Source: Pelobates cultripes
Taxonomy: Eukaryota; Chordata; Amphibia; Anura; Pelobatidae
DNA: 64,000 nt
Assembly (NCBI GenBank): GCA_933207985.1
Contig: OW240916.1
Location: 136,149,776 to 136,213,775, forward strand
Direction of reading: 5' to 3'
How positions within the stretch are numbered: position 1 is the stretch's first letter; each line of letters starts with the position of its first letter. Shown piece after piece: positions 12,738-64,000 of this stretch. The notes below the pieces were generated by a model. The model was not told the DNA's origin, ran no database searches, and was given only the letters and a program-made list of their open reading frames with translations. The position numbers and the translations under genes were made by a program.

Positions 12738-12960
12738 GTGTGTGTGAATGTGAGTGAGTGTGTGTGAATGTGAGTGAGTGTGTGTGAATGTGAGTGAGTG
12801 TGTGTGAATGTGAGTGAGTGTGTGTGAATGTGAGTGAGTGTGTGTGAATGTGAGTGAGTGTGTGTGAATGTGAGTGAGTGTGTGTGTGTGTGAATGTGAG
12901 TGTGTGTGTGTGTGAATGTAAGTGTGTGTGTGTGTGAATGTGTGTGTGTGTGTGTGTGTC
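12738..12960. repeat. 20-bp minisatellite TGTGTGTGAATGTGAGTGAG
   Basis: About seven near-perfect 20-base units in 12738-12880, then looser TG-rich variants to about 13060. Frames rich in His/Thr on the minus strand come from this array and are not genes. Confidence 0.9.
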
Positions 12961-13149
12961 TGTCAGTAAGTGGGCGCATTTGTCAGTGCTTATGTGTGTC
13001 TGTATGATTGTGTGTGTCTGTCGGATTGTGTCAAATCAGTGAGTGTGTGTGTGCTAGTCTGTGTGTGTCTGTCAGTCAAAATGTGATAGTTAACAGGAAG
13101 AGGTGTGGCCTTGGCAGGAAGGGTCGGGTAAATTTAAATTAGGGAGTGC

Positions 13150-13360
13150 CCGAGATCTGTCATGGGGAGGGGGGCAGTGTATTAGAGTGCTGGGAGAGGG
13201 GGCAGTGTATTCAATTAGAGTGGAGGGAGGAAGTGTATTGGATTAAGGGACAGTGTATTAGATTGGGTGGAGGAGGCAGTGTATTAGAGTAGAGGGAGGG
13301 GGCAATGTATTTGATTTGTGGGCACTGTATTAGAATGGGGGGGGAAGCGGGCAGTGTATT
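13150..13360. repeat. minisatellite, GGCAGTGTATTAGATTGGG-like units (second block)
   Basis: Six or more degenerate units with GCAGTGTATTAGA and G-rich spacers, matching the block at 12340. It ends where the TIR element at 13362 begins. Confidence 0.7.
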
Positions 13361-13504
13361 ACCGTATTTTTCGCTCCATAAGACGCACCTCACCATAAGA
13401 CGCACCTAGTTTTTAGAGGAGGAAACCCAGAAAAAAAAATATTCTGAACAAACTGTTCCATAGTGTTTCTTACCATGGGACAGTTTGTTCAGAATATTTT
13501 TTTT

Positions 13505-14133
13505 TCTCCCCTGTCCCATAATGATCTTTAACCCCCCTTTCCTCTGTCCCATAGTGATTGTTAACCCCTCCTACCCTGTCCCATAGTGATTGTTAACCCC
13601 TCCTACCCTGTCCCATAGTGTTCTTTAACCCCTCCTCCCCTTGTCCATTAGTGTTCTGATCCCATAGTGTCCCCCCCCTTCCATTGTCCCATAGTGCACT
13701 TTCCCTCCCATAGTGTCCCCCCTCCCCTTGTCCCATAGTGTCCCCCTCCCCTTGTCCCATAGTGTCTCCCCTCCCTTCTCCCATAGTGTCCCCCTCCCCT
13801 TGTCCCATAGTGTCTCCCCCCTCCCCTTGTCCCATAGTGTCTCCCATAGTGTCCCCCTCCCCTTGTCCCATAGTGTCTCGTCCCCCTCCCCTTGTCCCAT
13901 AGTGTCTCCCCCTCCCCTTGTCCCATAGTGTCTCCCCCTCCCCTTGTCCCATAGTGTCTCCCCCTCCCCTTGTCCCATAGTGTCTCCCCCTCCCCTTGTC
14001 CCATAGTGTCTCCCCCTCCCCTTGTCCCATAGTGTCTCCCCTCCCTTTCTCCCATAGTGTCCCCCTCCCTTTGTCCCATAGTGTCTCCTCCCCTCCCCTT
14101 GTCCCATAGTGTCTCCCCCTCCCCTTGTCCCAT
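13505..14133. repeat. minisatellite of about 27 bp, TCCCATAGTGTCTCCCCCTC units
   Basis: More than 20 tandem units of roughly 25-30 bases with a TTGTCCCATAGTGTC core, C-rich on the plus strand. Because unit lengths keep stops out, all three minus-strand frames stay open for 145-181 codons; these Gly/Arg-rich frames are not genes. Confidence 0.9.
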
Positions 14134-14343
14134 AATTACTTACCTGTCTTGGAGCGTGGGCCGGCTTCACAGCGCGCTCCGCGGTCCAGGAACTAATATT
14201 TCAGGTTCCGGTTTCCGGCGGGACTGAAAGGAAGTGTGCACACTTCCTTTCAGTCCCGCCGGAAACAGGAACCTGAAATAGAAGTTCCTGGACCGCGGAG
14301 CGCGCTGTGAAGCCGGCCCACGCTCCAAGACAGGTAAGTAATT
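14134..14343. repeat. perfect 210-bp palindrome, GC-rich
   Basis: Near-perfect self-complementary sequence centred on GTGTGCACAC at 14234-14243. Arms include TCCGCGGTCCAGGAACT and GGCCGGCTTCACAGCGCGC. Both outer ends read ACAG|GTAAGTAATT outward, i.e. a consensus 5' splice site on each strand. GC content is far above the surroundings. Confidence 0.9.
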
Positions 14344-14430
14344 CTTCACATTCGCTCCATAAGACGCACAGACATTTCCCCTCACTTTTGAGGGGAAAAA
14401 AAGTGCGTCTTATGGAGCGAAAAATACGGT

Positions 14431-14960
14431 AGATTGGGTCTGCATGGAGGCGCTGAACTCTCCACATGAAGTTGCTGATCGGCCACAAAGCATTTTTCCC
14501 ACACATGCACAATAGCGTTTCAATGCTTTCCTATAGGAAAGCATTGGGTTGGTTGAGAACATAAAATTTGATCTCCGCCAAAGTGAAAAACACACTCCTA
14601 GGACTTCAAAATCAACAAGATGGGGGGGCGGGGGAGCCTGACTGAGAGGACGTGTGCTAAGGGAGCTCCTGAGCCTAGCTTGATAATTCAGCTTGATAAT
14701 CCAGCCAGTCTGCAGTTTTTAAAGCAGAAAACCCTCTAATGCAGAACAGAGAACGTGCTGAATCCACTGATGCCAGACACAGAACCTTTTCAGTCCGAAC
14801 AGCCTGTGAGCAGCTTTTGCTGCCCTCTAGTAGTATCGGCGCTGGAGAGACAGACGCGCTACCAGTGCTAATTCCTGCCAAATAAAGCAGACTGCTGCTG
14901 TCTGCCCCCCACTTTCCACCCCCCAGACTGGTGAGGGTCATCCCAGTCCCAGGAGACTAC
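14431..14960. mobile_element. TTAA-family interior fragment
   Basis: GCTTTCCTATAGGAAAGCATTGGG followed by GAGAACATAAAATTTGATCT (about 14525-14575) matches the interior of the element at 29504-30083 (GGAAAGTATTGGATTGGC ... AAGTTTGATCTCAGC). No TTAA ends remain. The 88-codon minus-strand frame at 14675-14941 has no known domain. Confidence 0.45.
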
Positions 14961-15366
14961 CTAACGCTACACCTCGACCCTAGTGCTGCTGAGTGCAGAA
15001 ACAAAGCGTGGCTCTCAAGAACCTGTGCAAGAGCATACATTCACCATTTCAGTTCCATTATCAAACATTTTCCCAATATGTCAAGGTAGTTGGACTAAAA
15101 CATTAGTTATATGCAAATACATGTCTCCTTAAAATAAATCCGCTCTTTTGTTTACTTTGAAGCCCTACAAGCGTGAGGACATCCAGTGTCAGTTAGGCAT
15201 CTTTTTTTTATAAATAAACCTATGTTTCTATGAAAACTGAAGTTTTTTTATTTGCGGACCATCTGAACGTAAACCTTGTTTATTTGGCCTGTGTTAGTCT
15301 TTGAGTTTGACATGCACGGTGTACTGTATGTAATATTTCCTCTTTACTTTCAAACAGGCCACCAGC

Positions 15367-57379
<42,013 letters not shown>

Positions 57380-58245
57380 ACTACTCTGAAAAGGGTTGGA
57401 TGACTTTTCTAGGAGCTAACAATGTACAGTTTTTTTACGCTGAATATCTAATGAAAGACTTTGTGTAACCTACTGTAGCTGGGGCCTGTCTAAGTGTTAA
57501 GTCACTTTATTGAACTGGAAAATAAGACCCTTAGCAGTGAGTTTAGGTACAATATGCAGAATGTGTGTATTCTAAGTAAGCTTTTTTTATTGGAACATCA
57601 TCCGTTTTTAATCATGTTACTTGAGCTTTTGTGGTAGGTTTACATGTGCAGAGATTGTGTATTGCTCTATAATAGATTTACATCACATACGTCTTGTGAA
57701 GTTACTAGTGACACAGAGACTTCTTGCATGAAAACTACATTCCAAAAAGAGTGTTTTTTTTAGAAAGTGCCTTTTTCCAGATTGTTCTCGCTTATACGTT
57801 GCACTATTGCAAAGCCATACTTCTGGCCATTTCTAGTAGAATCCAGCGGACACTCCGAAATTTGATGATCTGGTGGGTCTGTGTCTAATTTCAAAGTACA
57901 TAGCAATTCAGCTGCTCGTGTTATATAATGTCATTCCTAAACTATAAATGTTTTTGATGTTTGGCAAAGTTCATCATGTAAAGAACAGTGTCTCCAAATC
58001 AGAACCAGTTTTTTCAGTATTTTGGATCAGTGTGGGGTACTTCAGATAAGCTGAATTAGTCAGTTGTAGAGCTGTTACTTCTGAACATCCCTTAAATTCT
58101 CTAAATCATGGGATAAGTGAATTTGTTTAAAAAAATGTTCATTGCAACTATTAATCTGGCTGTAGAAAGTCAGGCTTGTAAAGATGTGGTCATGGATGAA
58201 ATGGCTTTCTTATGGTCTAAATAAAATGACAAACAAGTTCTGACT
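57380..58245 (+). other. tjp2: tjp2 3' UTR (end inferred)
   Basis: Non-coding sequence follows the stop without recognised repeats. An AATAAA at 58220-58225 followed by a GT/T-rich stretch (TCTGTGTATAAATG then T-rich) is the best polyadenylation site, so the mRNA probably ends near 58240-58250. A second AATAAA at 58320-58325 could extend it. Confidence 0.7.
58220..58225 (+). terminator. polyadenylation signal AATAAA
   Basis: Canonical hexamer about 840 bases after the tjp2 stop, with a downstream G/T-rich element within 30 bases. The choice over the later hexamer at 58320 is inference. Confidence 0.6.
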
Positions 58246-58689
58246 CTGTGTATAAATGTATTTTTTCACACAACCCTAGACTTATTATGAGAGGTGTTGC
58301 CTTAAGAGGAGTTGACACCAATAAATGAGTAACACACTTGACTTTTAAATATTTAATCCTGCAAAACTACTGAATACAGAACCTACTATTTAATTATACA
58401 AATGTATTCCTTCTCCACCCCTGCCCCTCTTTCACTGTAATTTTATTGTATCAGTATGTTGGTTGCTGGACAGTCCTTAAGTTCATTGTCATGTTCTTAT
58501 TGGGGATTTTAATACCATTCGCTACCAAAAAAAAAAATCTGTGTGCTGGGAAATTTAGAAAGATCATATTTATAAATGTTTATTAAATTCCCAGTAGTGC
58601 TCCCCACTTTCTAGAAATGGAAAGAAGGGGTTCTACACCTACCAGACATAAAATGAGCTATGTTACTGGTGGAGTGAAAATATTTTCCT
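58246..58689. other. intergenic, nothing recognised
   Basis: AT-rich sequence downstream of tjp2 with an alternative AATAAA near its start. No exon or repeat family was recognised. Confidence 0.4.
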
Positions 58690-59099
58690 TCTATAGTAAA
58701 ATAGCCATGCTACTCTTTCATACCGTAATACAGAGAATTAACACGAATATGTGATGAAATGAATAATACGTGAAAGGTAGTACCCCTGATGTACCTCACA
58801 AAAACGCCCAACAAAATACCGGAAACAAAGAATGTAGGAAACCCAAAACATGTAGATAAAATAATAAGGAATATTAACAACCTGTAAACATTAATGTAGA
58901 GAATTCCTCTTAGAGTGTAATGGCAGCTAGAAGAAATTACAAGCAATACATAGTGTTGTACAGTAATAGAAATAACACCCTGGGGGAGTATAAGGTAGAA
59001 CACTCACAAACAAACATTTCAGGCTCATCACCCCCCTCATGGGTACTGGAATAGAGATGTTATGCTCTTGAGTGTAGAACAAAAGAGAAAATGGACACA

Positions 59100-59695
59100 A
59101 TAGTGAAGTAAAATCTGAACAAATGAGGATTTATTGTTTGGCACTTACAAGCATAAAAAAAATATAGGCATATCCCCACCAGTGGTGGTACTCCAGCAAG
59201 ACACAGATCTCCGAAGCGAAGACCAGGCCAAGACCGGTAGAAATAGCAGCAATAACAAAATGTAAAAACTATAAACCATAAATAAAGTCCAGCAAATCAT
59301 CAAATGCTTTCAGTCCTAATATCAGGACGTCTTCAGGGATGCATATCATTTTATTGAGTCACCATAGAGATGCTATGATGAAGAGATATGATCTACATAG
59401 GCTTGGCAGCCGTTCCAACTTGAGACGCAGGCTGAGCCCATGTGGATTGCAGTGTTTTCTTAATGACGTGTTAAAGTTCGTCAAATTCCAATGCGTGCGT
59501 ACGTATGTAACCCTGATAACGCGTGCCCTCTCGGAAACATTATGTGCAGGCTGCATTAAAACAAAAGACCAAAAGGAATATGAAAAAAGGATACCAATGT
59601 ACAATAAAGATACTAATATACATGTGGTACAAATAAAAATGAAATATAAAAAAAAAAAATTGGGTACAAATATTGTAAAAAATATAAAAAATTAA
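59100..59695 (-). mobile_element. Penelope-like element remnant, terminal region
   Basis: On the minus strand it reads CATGGGCTCAGCCTGCGTCT ... CTATGGTGACTCAATAAAAT, then CCTGAAGACGTCCTGATATT and AGGACTGAAAGCATTTGATG, then GGACTTTATTTATGG. The CTGAAGA-stem-GAAA arrangement followed by GGACTTTATT is what I recall from vertebrate Penelope-like elements. No reverse-transcriptase frame remains here. The adjacent 58690-59100 stretch has a hydrophobic 97-codon frame with no recognised domain. Confidence 0.55.
59307..59337 (-). ncRNA. hammerhead-like ribozyme core (candidate)
   Basis: Minus strand CTGAAGA, a stem GTCCT-GATATT-AGGAC, then TGAAA: the two conserved hammerhead boxes around stem II. Short flanking TCC/GGA could form stem I, and AGCA/TGCT a stem III. 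However, the base expected at the cleavage position is not a clean fit, and there is an extra C/U mismatch at the base of stem II, so the copy may be inactive. Confidence 0.45.
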
Positions 59696-59737
59696 AGAAA
59701 AAAATAGAAATAAAAAAATGAATAATAATAAAATTAA

Positions 59738-60579
59738 CGGGGGCGGGGCCTGGGTGTCATGGCGCCTTGACGCATCTAGAGTGCTTCCCAGCTAATGCAT
59801 GAAATCTATGTGATTTACGACTCCTAGCACTCTCCTCCAGCATTCTATGTGACTTACCTGTCATCTGGAACAAGCCGGGTGCCTTGGATGGCCCCATGAA
59901 GCACCACTGGTTTACTCTGCACAAAACTCCAGATGAGGCTTAGTGAATAAGTCAAGCAGGAGAGGCGGCCACTCCCCTGGTCCGTGCAACACAGCACTGA
60001 CCAGAGTTCTTTTGTGGTCACATTTCCCTCACCCCTCTGGGCCAGCAGTGGATATCCTGGTCCCCACTGAGCATTCATACATACCTCATGTGTGGTCCAC
60101 GAATGCTACCACTCGCAGTTCACAAGAAGCCTCTCTATCCAAGATGGCGGGTGCAACACGTTCTTGCAGGCAAGCCACGTCTCCCAATCAACATGGCGCT
60201 GTGGAGAACTCCCTGCGGCGTTTGGAGAAAATATTCATACGCTTCTTGGAAGCACTAGCGGCAAGAACGAAAGCATCACCCTTAATGCAGCAGTCAGAGG
60301 ATTAGAGGCTTTCCCAGGGAGCAGCACTTACTACAATGCCAGTCAATTCCTGTACTAGCCCTGCTGGACGGAAGGCCACGAAGGGTAAGCCCCTAAAGCA
60401 TCGATCACAATGGTGGAGGGCCGTTAGTCATGTATGTCAACCACCCAAAGCAACCCTCTGATTTCTCCCGGCCTGGGAGGACTTGGCCTCACGCAATATC
60501 CAAGTCCGTGGTTCACAGACACCTGCCTACATGGCAACCTGGGGATGGGGGAAGGCCTCACCACCTCCTACAACGTCTG
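59738..60579 (+). mobile_element. L1-like 5' region, interrupted by the chromovirus LTR
   Basis: It begins GGGGGCGGGGCCTGGGTGTC, a GC-rich start style shared with the other L1-like elements here. A frame of 120 codons (59943-60305) contains KMAGATRSCRQATSPNQHGA and an ORF1-like helix (LRRLEKIFIRFLEALA). The sequence stops at the LTR boundary near 60580; the remainder may lie beyond the chromovirus. Confidence 0.5.
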
Positions 60580-61082
60580 TGTAATGATATTGATGTAACA
60601 AAGTTTTGGAGTCCAGTAGCCAGATCAGCAATGTTTTCTGCCAGAGGTAGCCACTCGTTACCCAGGTGGTTGAGCCCCTGAGCCTTGAGTGGCCTTCTGG
60701 TCTTTAGCAGAGATGGGAGACTGGAACAGAAAGATGATAATCGTAGTGAGGCAAGCCGAGGTCAATGGGAAGGAGAAGCAGCAAAGTCAAAACAGTCCAA
60801 ATTCAGCAACAGGTAGGAGAAACAGGAACAAGCTTGATTAGAGAGTACAGGAACCACAATAATCTGGCAAAGGTACAGAGACAGGAAGTGGCTTTTATAG
60901 GCCAAGAACCAGACACCTGATCAGACACAGCTGAAGAGAGTTGTCACTGATAACCTTGACTCTACAAGCAATGGTATCAGATCTCAGGTAAACTTACAAA
61001 AGGCAGGCTGGTGTACTGGTAAGGAAGAGGTTTAGCACCATGTAAACCAGGGTTCGAAACCCAGCAGAGTCAGTTCCTCACA
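60580..61082 (-). repeat. 3' LTR of Ty3/gypsy chromovirus
   Basis: On the minus strand it starts TGTGAGGAACTGACTCTGCT right after a purine-rich stretch (AGAGGTGGAGG, likely polypurine tract) and ends ATATCATTACA, giving TGT...ACA ends. GGCCTATAAAAGCC at about 60892-60905 is a good TATA box. The partner LTR is outside the window, so the target duplication cannot be checked. Confidence 0.75.
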
Positions 61083-64000
61083 TTACCTCCACCTCTACAG
61101 GCGCAGCCTCTGGATGCCCTATTTCCTGGTTTAGCAGGGTACTGTGCATGGAAAGACTGAAGAAGATCAGGAGCATGAATATTGACCACTGGCTCCCATG
61201 ATCTATCCTCCTCACCATAGCCTTTCCAATGAACCAAATATTGAAGCTTGTTGCGGAAGATCCTGGAATCAAGAATTTTTTCCACCTCGTATTCATCTTC
61301 ACCATCCACGAGGACTGGTGGTGGGGCAGGCAAGGCTCGACCAGGGAAAGTATTTTCATGAAAAGGTTTAAGCAGTGCCACGTGAAACACCGGATGTATT
61401 TTCATGGCATCCGGAAGTTGCAGACGGAAGGTGACTGCATTGATCTTAGCGATTATCTCAAAAGGTCCCATGAACTTTTGACCCAATTTATGAGAAGGAA
61501 TCCTAAGCTTAAGATTCTTTGTTGACAGCCAAACCTTGTCACCAACATGATAAACTGGGGCCTCCTTTCTGTGCCTATCAGCAGCTCTTTTGTAACATTC
61601 CTGAGCCTCCGAAAGAGTCTCCTTCAACAGTTCTTGGGAATCTCGTAAGGCGGTTAGCCGGTCAGTGACTGCAGGAATGGGAGTAGTAATTGGGAGACTC
61701 ACTAGAAAGGTTGGATGGTAACCATAATTGGCAAAAAATGGGCTCAGAGAAGTGGAGCAGTGTTGGGCATTGTTATAGGCAAACTCCGCCGTGGGTAGAA
61801 AATCCAGCCAGTCATCCTGCAGGTAACTAATATAGCACCGCAAATATTGTTCTAAAGTCTGGTTGGTTCGCTCAGTCTGTCCATTACTTTGTGGATGAAA
61901 AGCTGAAGACAGATTTACATTAATACCTAGAATAGAACAAAAATATTTCCAAAAATGAGATGTAAACTGCACTCCCCTGTCAGAAATTACTTCATCAGGC
62001 ACTCCATGCAAGCGAAATATTTCCCGAATAACAAGGTCAGCAGTCTGTTTAGCTGAAGGGAGACCACGAGCTGGTATGAAATGACTCATCTTAGTTAACC
62101 GGTCCACAACAACAAGTATGGTAGTGTGTTCCTTAGAGGGAGGTAGTTCCACAATAAAGTCCATGGATATAGATCCCCAGGGACGATGAGGAATCGGAAG
62201 AGGCTGAAGCAAGCCAACAGGGGATGAGCGAGGAGTCTTATGTCTGGCACATACATCACAAGAGGACACATACTTCTTAACATCCTCATAATATTTAGGC
62301 CACCAAAAGGATCGGGTAAGTAGTTCTTGTGTCTTTCGGATTCCTGGATGACCTGCTGGTTTAGAGTCATGGTAGAGGCGTAAAACGTCCAGTCGCACTG
62401 ATTCTGGAACAAACAGACGTTGTTGAAAAATCCAAAACCCATTAAGCATGGTCATATGAAGATCACGAGGAGGATCACGAAAAACTGGATCTTTAGAGTA
62501 GCCCTTTTTAATGCGAGACATTAGATCAGAAGGAAAGGTAACTCCTAAAAATCTGCTCTCCGGCAAGATGGTGGCCTTGGTTACTGTAGTATGGAGGGGG
62601 TCAGCTATCCTAGACAAGGCATCCGCCTTGCCATTTCTGGAACCAGGGCGGTATGAAATAAAAAAATTAAACCTTGAGAAAAATAGGGACCAGCGTGCTT
62701 GTCTGGCTGACAGTCTCTTAGCAGATTGGATACATTCCAGATTTTTGTGATCTGTGAGGACAATAATTGGATGGGTGGCTCCCTCCAAGAGATGTCTCCA
62801 TTCGGCGAAGGCAGCTTTTATAGCCAAAAGTTCTTTATTCCCTATGTCATAATTTCTTTCTGCTGGTAACATCTGGCGGGAATAGAAGGCACATGGATGT
62901 AGCAACATCTTAGGTCCAGTCCTTTGAGACAGTATAGCCCCAACAGCTGAATCAGAAGCATCTACCTCTACAGTAAATGGCAATTCTGGCTGAGGATGTA
63001 CCAAGATAGGGGCAGATGTAAACAGAGTCTTTAATCTGGAAAATGCAGTGTCAGCCTTATTGGACCACTGAAAAGGAGTCCCTTTACGTGTAAGTTCAGT
63101 GATCGGTGTAATAACGGCAGAGAAATTCTTAATGAAACGCCTGTAAAAATTATCAAACCCCACAAATCTCTGTATATCTTTTTTATTCTTGGGGATGGGC
63201 CAGTCCAGCACAGCTTTAATTTTACTTGCGTCCATACTTAAACCTTTAGGAGTTATTACATACCCCAGGAACTGAATTTCTGTTTGTTCAAACTCACATT
63301 TTTCCAGTTTAATGTATAGGTGGTGGGTACGAAGGCGCTCAAGAACAATGCAGACCTGTTTTCTGTGATTTTCAAGATTATCAGAAAATATCAGGATATC
63401 ATCCAAATATGCCACAACAAACTGATCCAGGAGATCCCGTAGTACATCATTGATTAGATGCTGAAAAGTTGCAGGGGCATTACAAAGCCCAAATGGCATT
63501 ACTAGATATTCGTAATGTCCGTACCTGGTTCTGAAAGCTGTTTTCCATTCATCATTTGGTCTTATGCGAACCAGATTATATGCCCCCCGTAGATCAAGCT
63601 TCGTAAATATTTTAGCTGAACGAAGTCTCTCCAGAAGTTCAGGAATGAGAGGCAAGGGATAACGGTTTTTAACAGTGATTTTATTAATGTCCCTGTAATC
63701 GACACATGGCCGTAGACTGCCATCTTTCTTTTCTACAAAGAATATAGGAGCTCCTGCTGGAGAAGTGGATGGTCGAATAAAGCCTTTGGCAAGATTTTCT
63801 TGTATGTATTCACGAAGTGCTTTCAATTCAGGCTCAGAAAGGGAGTATATACGGCCAAATGGGATAGCAGCTCCAGGTAGCAGCTCTATGGGGCAATCAT
63901 AAGGCCTGTGAGGTGGAAGCTGATCAGCATTCTTCTTATCACAGACATCTGCAAAATCCCGATATTGTAGAGGAAGCTTAGTTAAGTTTGTAGCAACCAT
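61070..64000 (-). CDS. Ty3/gypsy chromovirus polyprotein (RT, RNase H, integrase, chromodomain), partial
   Basis: An uninterrupted frame of 976 codons enters from the right edge, so gag, protease and the N-terminus are missing. Residues counted from the first Met in the window: reverse transcriptase about 60-240 with YLDD at 198-201; RNase H about 340-465 with acidic residues at 347, 390, 417 and 460; integrase zinc site His544, His551, Cys581, Cys584; integrase core Asp614, Asp674, Glu710; GPF-type segment near 845; chromodomain about 903-955 (YLVHWKGYGEEDRSWEP). All catalytic residues are present and no stop interrupts the frame, so the copy looks young. The stop (61070-61072) falls about 10 bases inside the LTR. 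The chromodomain places it among vertebrate chromoviruses. Confidence 0.95.
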   Translation of the reverse strand: MVATNLTKLPLQYRDFADVCDKKNADQLPPHRPYDCPIELLPGAAIPFGRIYSLSEPELKALREYIQENLAKGFIRPSTSPAGAPIFFVEKKDGSLRPCVDYRDINKITVKNRYPLPLIPELLERLRSAKIFTKLDLRGAYNLVRIRPNDEWKTAFRTRYGHYEYLVMPFGLCNAPATFQHLINDVLRDLLDQFVVAYLDDILIFSDNLENHRKQVCIVLERLRTHHLYIKLEKCEFEQTEIQFLGYVITPKGLSMDASKIKAVLDWPIPKNKKDIQRFVGFDNFYRRFIKNFSAVITPITELTRKGTPFQWSNKADTAFSRLKTLFTSAPILVHPQPELPFTVEVDASDSAVGAILSQRTGPKMLLHPCAFYSRQMLPAERNYDIGNKELLAIKAAFAEWRHLLEGATHPIIVLTDHKNLECIQSAKRLSARQARWSLFFSRFNFFISYRPGSRNGKADALSRIADPLHTTVTKATILPESRFLGVTFPSDLMSRIKKGYSKDPVFRDPPRDLHMTMLNGFWIFQQRLFVPESVRLDVLRLYHDSKPAGHPGIRKTQELLTRSFWWPKYYEDVKKYVSSCDVCARHKTPRSSPVGLLQPLPIPHRPWGSISMDFIVELPPSKEHTTILVVVDRLTKMSHFIPARGLPSAKQTADLVIREIFRLHGVPDEVISDRGVQFTSHFWKYFCSILGINVNLSSAFHPQSNGQTERTNQTLEQYLRCYISYLQDDWLDFLPTAEFAYNNAQHCSTSLSPFFANYGYHPTFLVSLPITTPIPAVTDRLTALRDSQELLKETLSEAQECYKRAADRHRKEAPVYHVGDKVWLSTKNLKLRIPSHKLGQKFMGPFEIIAKINAVTFRLQLPDAMKIHPVFHVALLKPFHENTFPGRALPAPPPVLVDGEDEYEVEKILDSRIFRNKLQYLVHWKGYGEEDRSWEPVVNIHAPDLLQSFHAQYPAKPGNRASRGCACRGGGNVRN

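Larger units (their letters stand above)
13362..14429. mobile_element. TIR element with internal minisatellite and 210-bp palindrome
   Basis: Perfect inverted ends of 28 bases, starting ACCGTATTTTTCGCTCCATA (from 13361) and mirrored at 14403-14430, flanked by TA. Internal partial copies of CTCCATAAGACGCAC lie at 13373-13403 and 14354-14370. The interior holds a hairpin at about 13430-13504, a tandem array 13505-14133 and a perfect palindrome 14134-14343. No transposase is present. I recognise the CGCTCCATAAGACGCAC end as widespread in animal genomes, but do not assign a superfamily. Confidence 0.8.

Noticed and set aside
12738..12880. Regular 20-bp repeats that could suggest a CRISPR array
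   Set aside because: The units are directly adjacent with no spacers and the DNA is vertebrate.
12590..12979. His/Thr-rich minus-strand frame of 129 codons
   Set aside because: Product of the 20-bp TG-rich minisatellite.
13593..14170. Three overlapping minus-strand frames of 145-181 codons, Gly/Arg/Trp-rich
   Set aside because: They are translations of one tandem C-rich minisatellite in all three phases, so openness reflects repeat composition, not a gene.
58710..59003. Hydrophobic 97-codon minus-strand frame as a small membrane protein
   Set aside because: AT-rich sequence next to a Penelope-like remnant gives hydrophobic residues by composition; no start context or homologue recognised.

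Overview
This window is vertebrate genomic DNA, most likely from a frog. The sequence is AT-rich, with short exons scattered through long introns bounded by GT-AG (one GC-AG) sites. The introns and flanks are crowded with short TTAA-ended DNA transposon derivatives, Tc1/mariner, hAT-like, L1-like, CR1/Rex1-like and Penelope-like remnants, a mix I associate with anuran genomes. The frog assignment is inference; the vertebrate assignment follows from the gene.

There is one host gene, tjp2, encoding the tight-junction scaffold ZO-2, on the plus strand. I reconstructed 22 exons between 15358 and 57379. Spliced together they give 3522 coding bases from the ATG at 15367 to the TGA at 57377-57379, or 1173 codons with no frame break. 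The order is PDZ1, a charged Arg/Asp/Ser linker, PDZ2, PDZ3, SH3, guanylate-kinase-like (GUK) domain, an acidic region, a Pro-rich tail and a C-terminal Thr-Glu-Leu PDZ ligand. No exon was recognised in the 15.3 kb upstream, so the promoter and any 5' exon lie outside or are too short to see. The 3' UTR probably ends near 58245.

Layout: 1-15357 is repeat-rich 5' flank or first intron. It holds a dead L1-like reverse transcriptase, TTAA elements, an interrupted hAT-like copy, a 349-bp palindrome, minisatellites and a TIR element carrying a 210-bp perfect palindrome. 15358-57379 is tjp2, and nearly every longer intron has received insertions: an internally deleted mariner, a dead Tc1, ORF1-only L1-like elements, nested TTAA elements, a 2.5-kb TTAA element and a hAT-like element with target duplication. 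57380-60579 is the 3' UTR followed by a Penelope-like remnant with a hammerhead-like core and the 5' part of an L1-like element. 60580-64000, on the minus strand, is the 3' LTR and the uninterrupted reverse transcriptase/RNase H/integrase/chromodomain part of a Ty3/gypsy chromovirus that runs off the window.

I found no bacterial-type system, CRISPR array or RNA gene. The best leads are the palindrome-carrying TIR element at 13362-14429, the hammerhead-like motif at 59307-59337, the L1-like copies that carry little more than ORF1 and have clean target duplications, the open chromovirus frame, and the GC-AG intron in tjp2.
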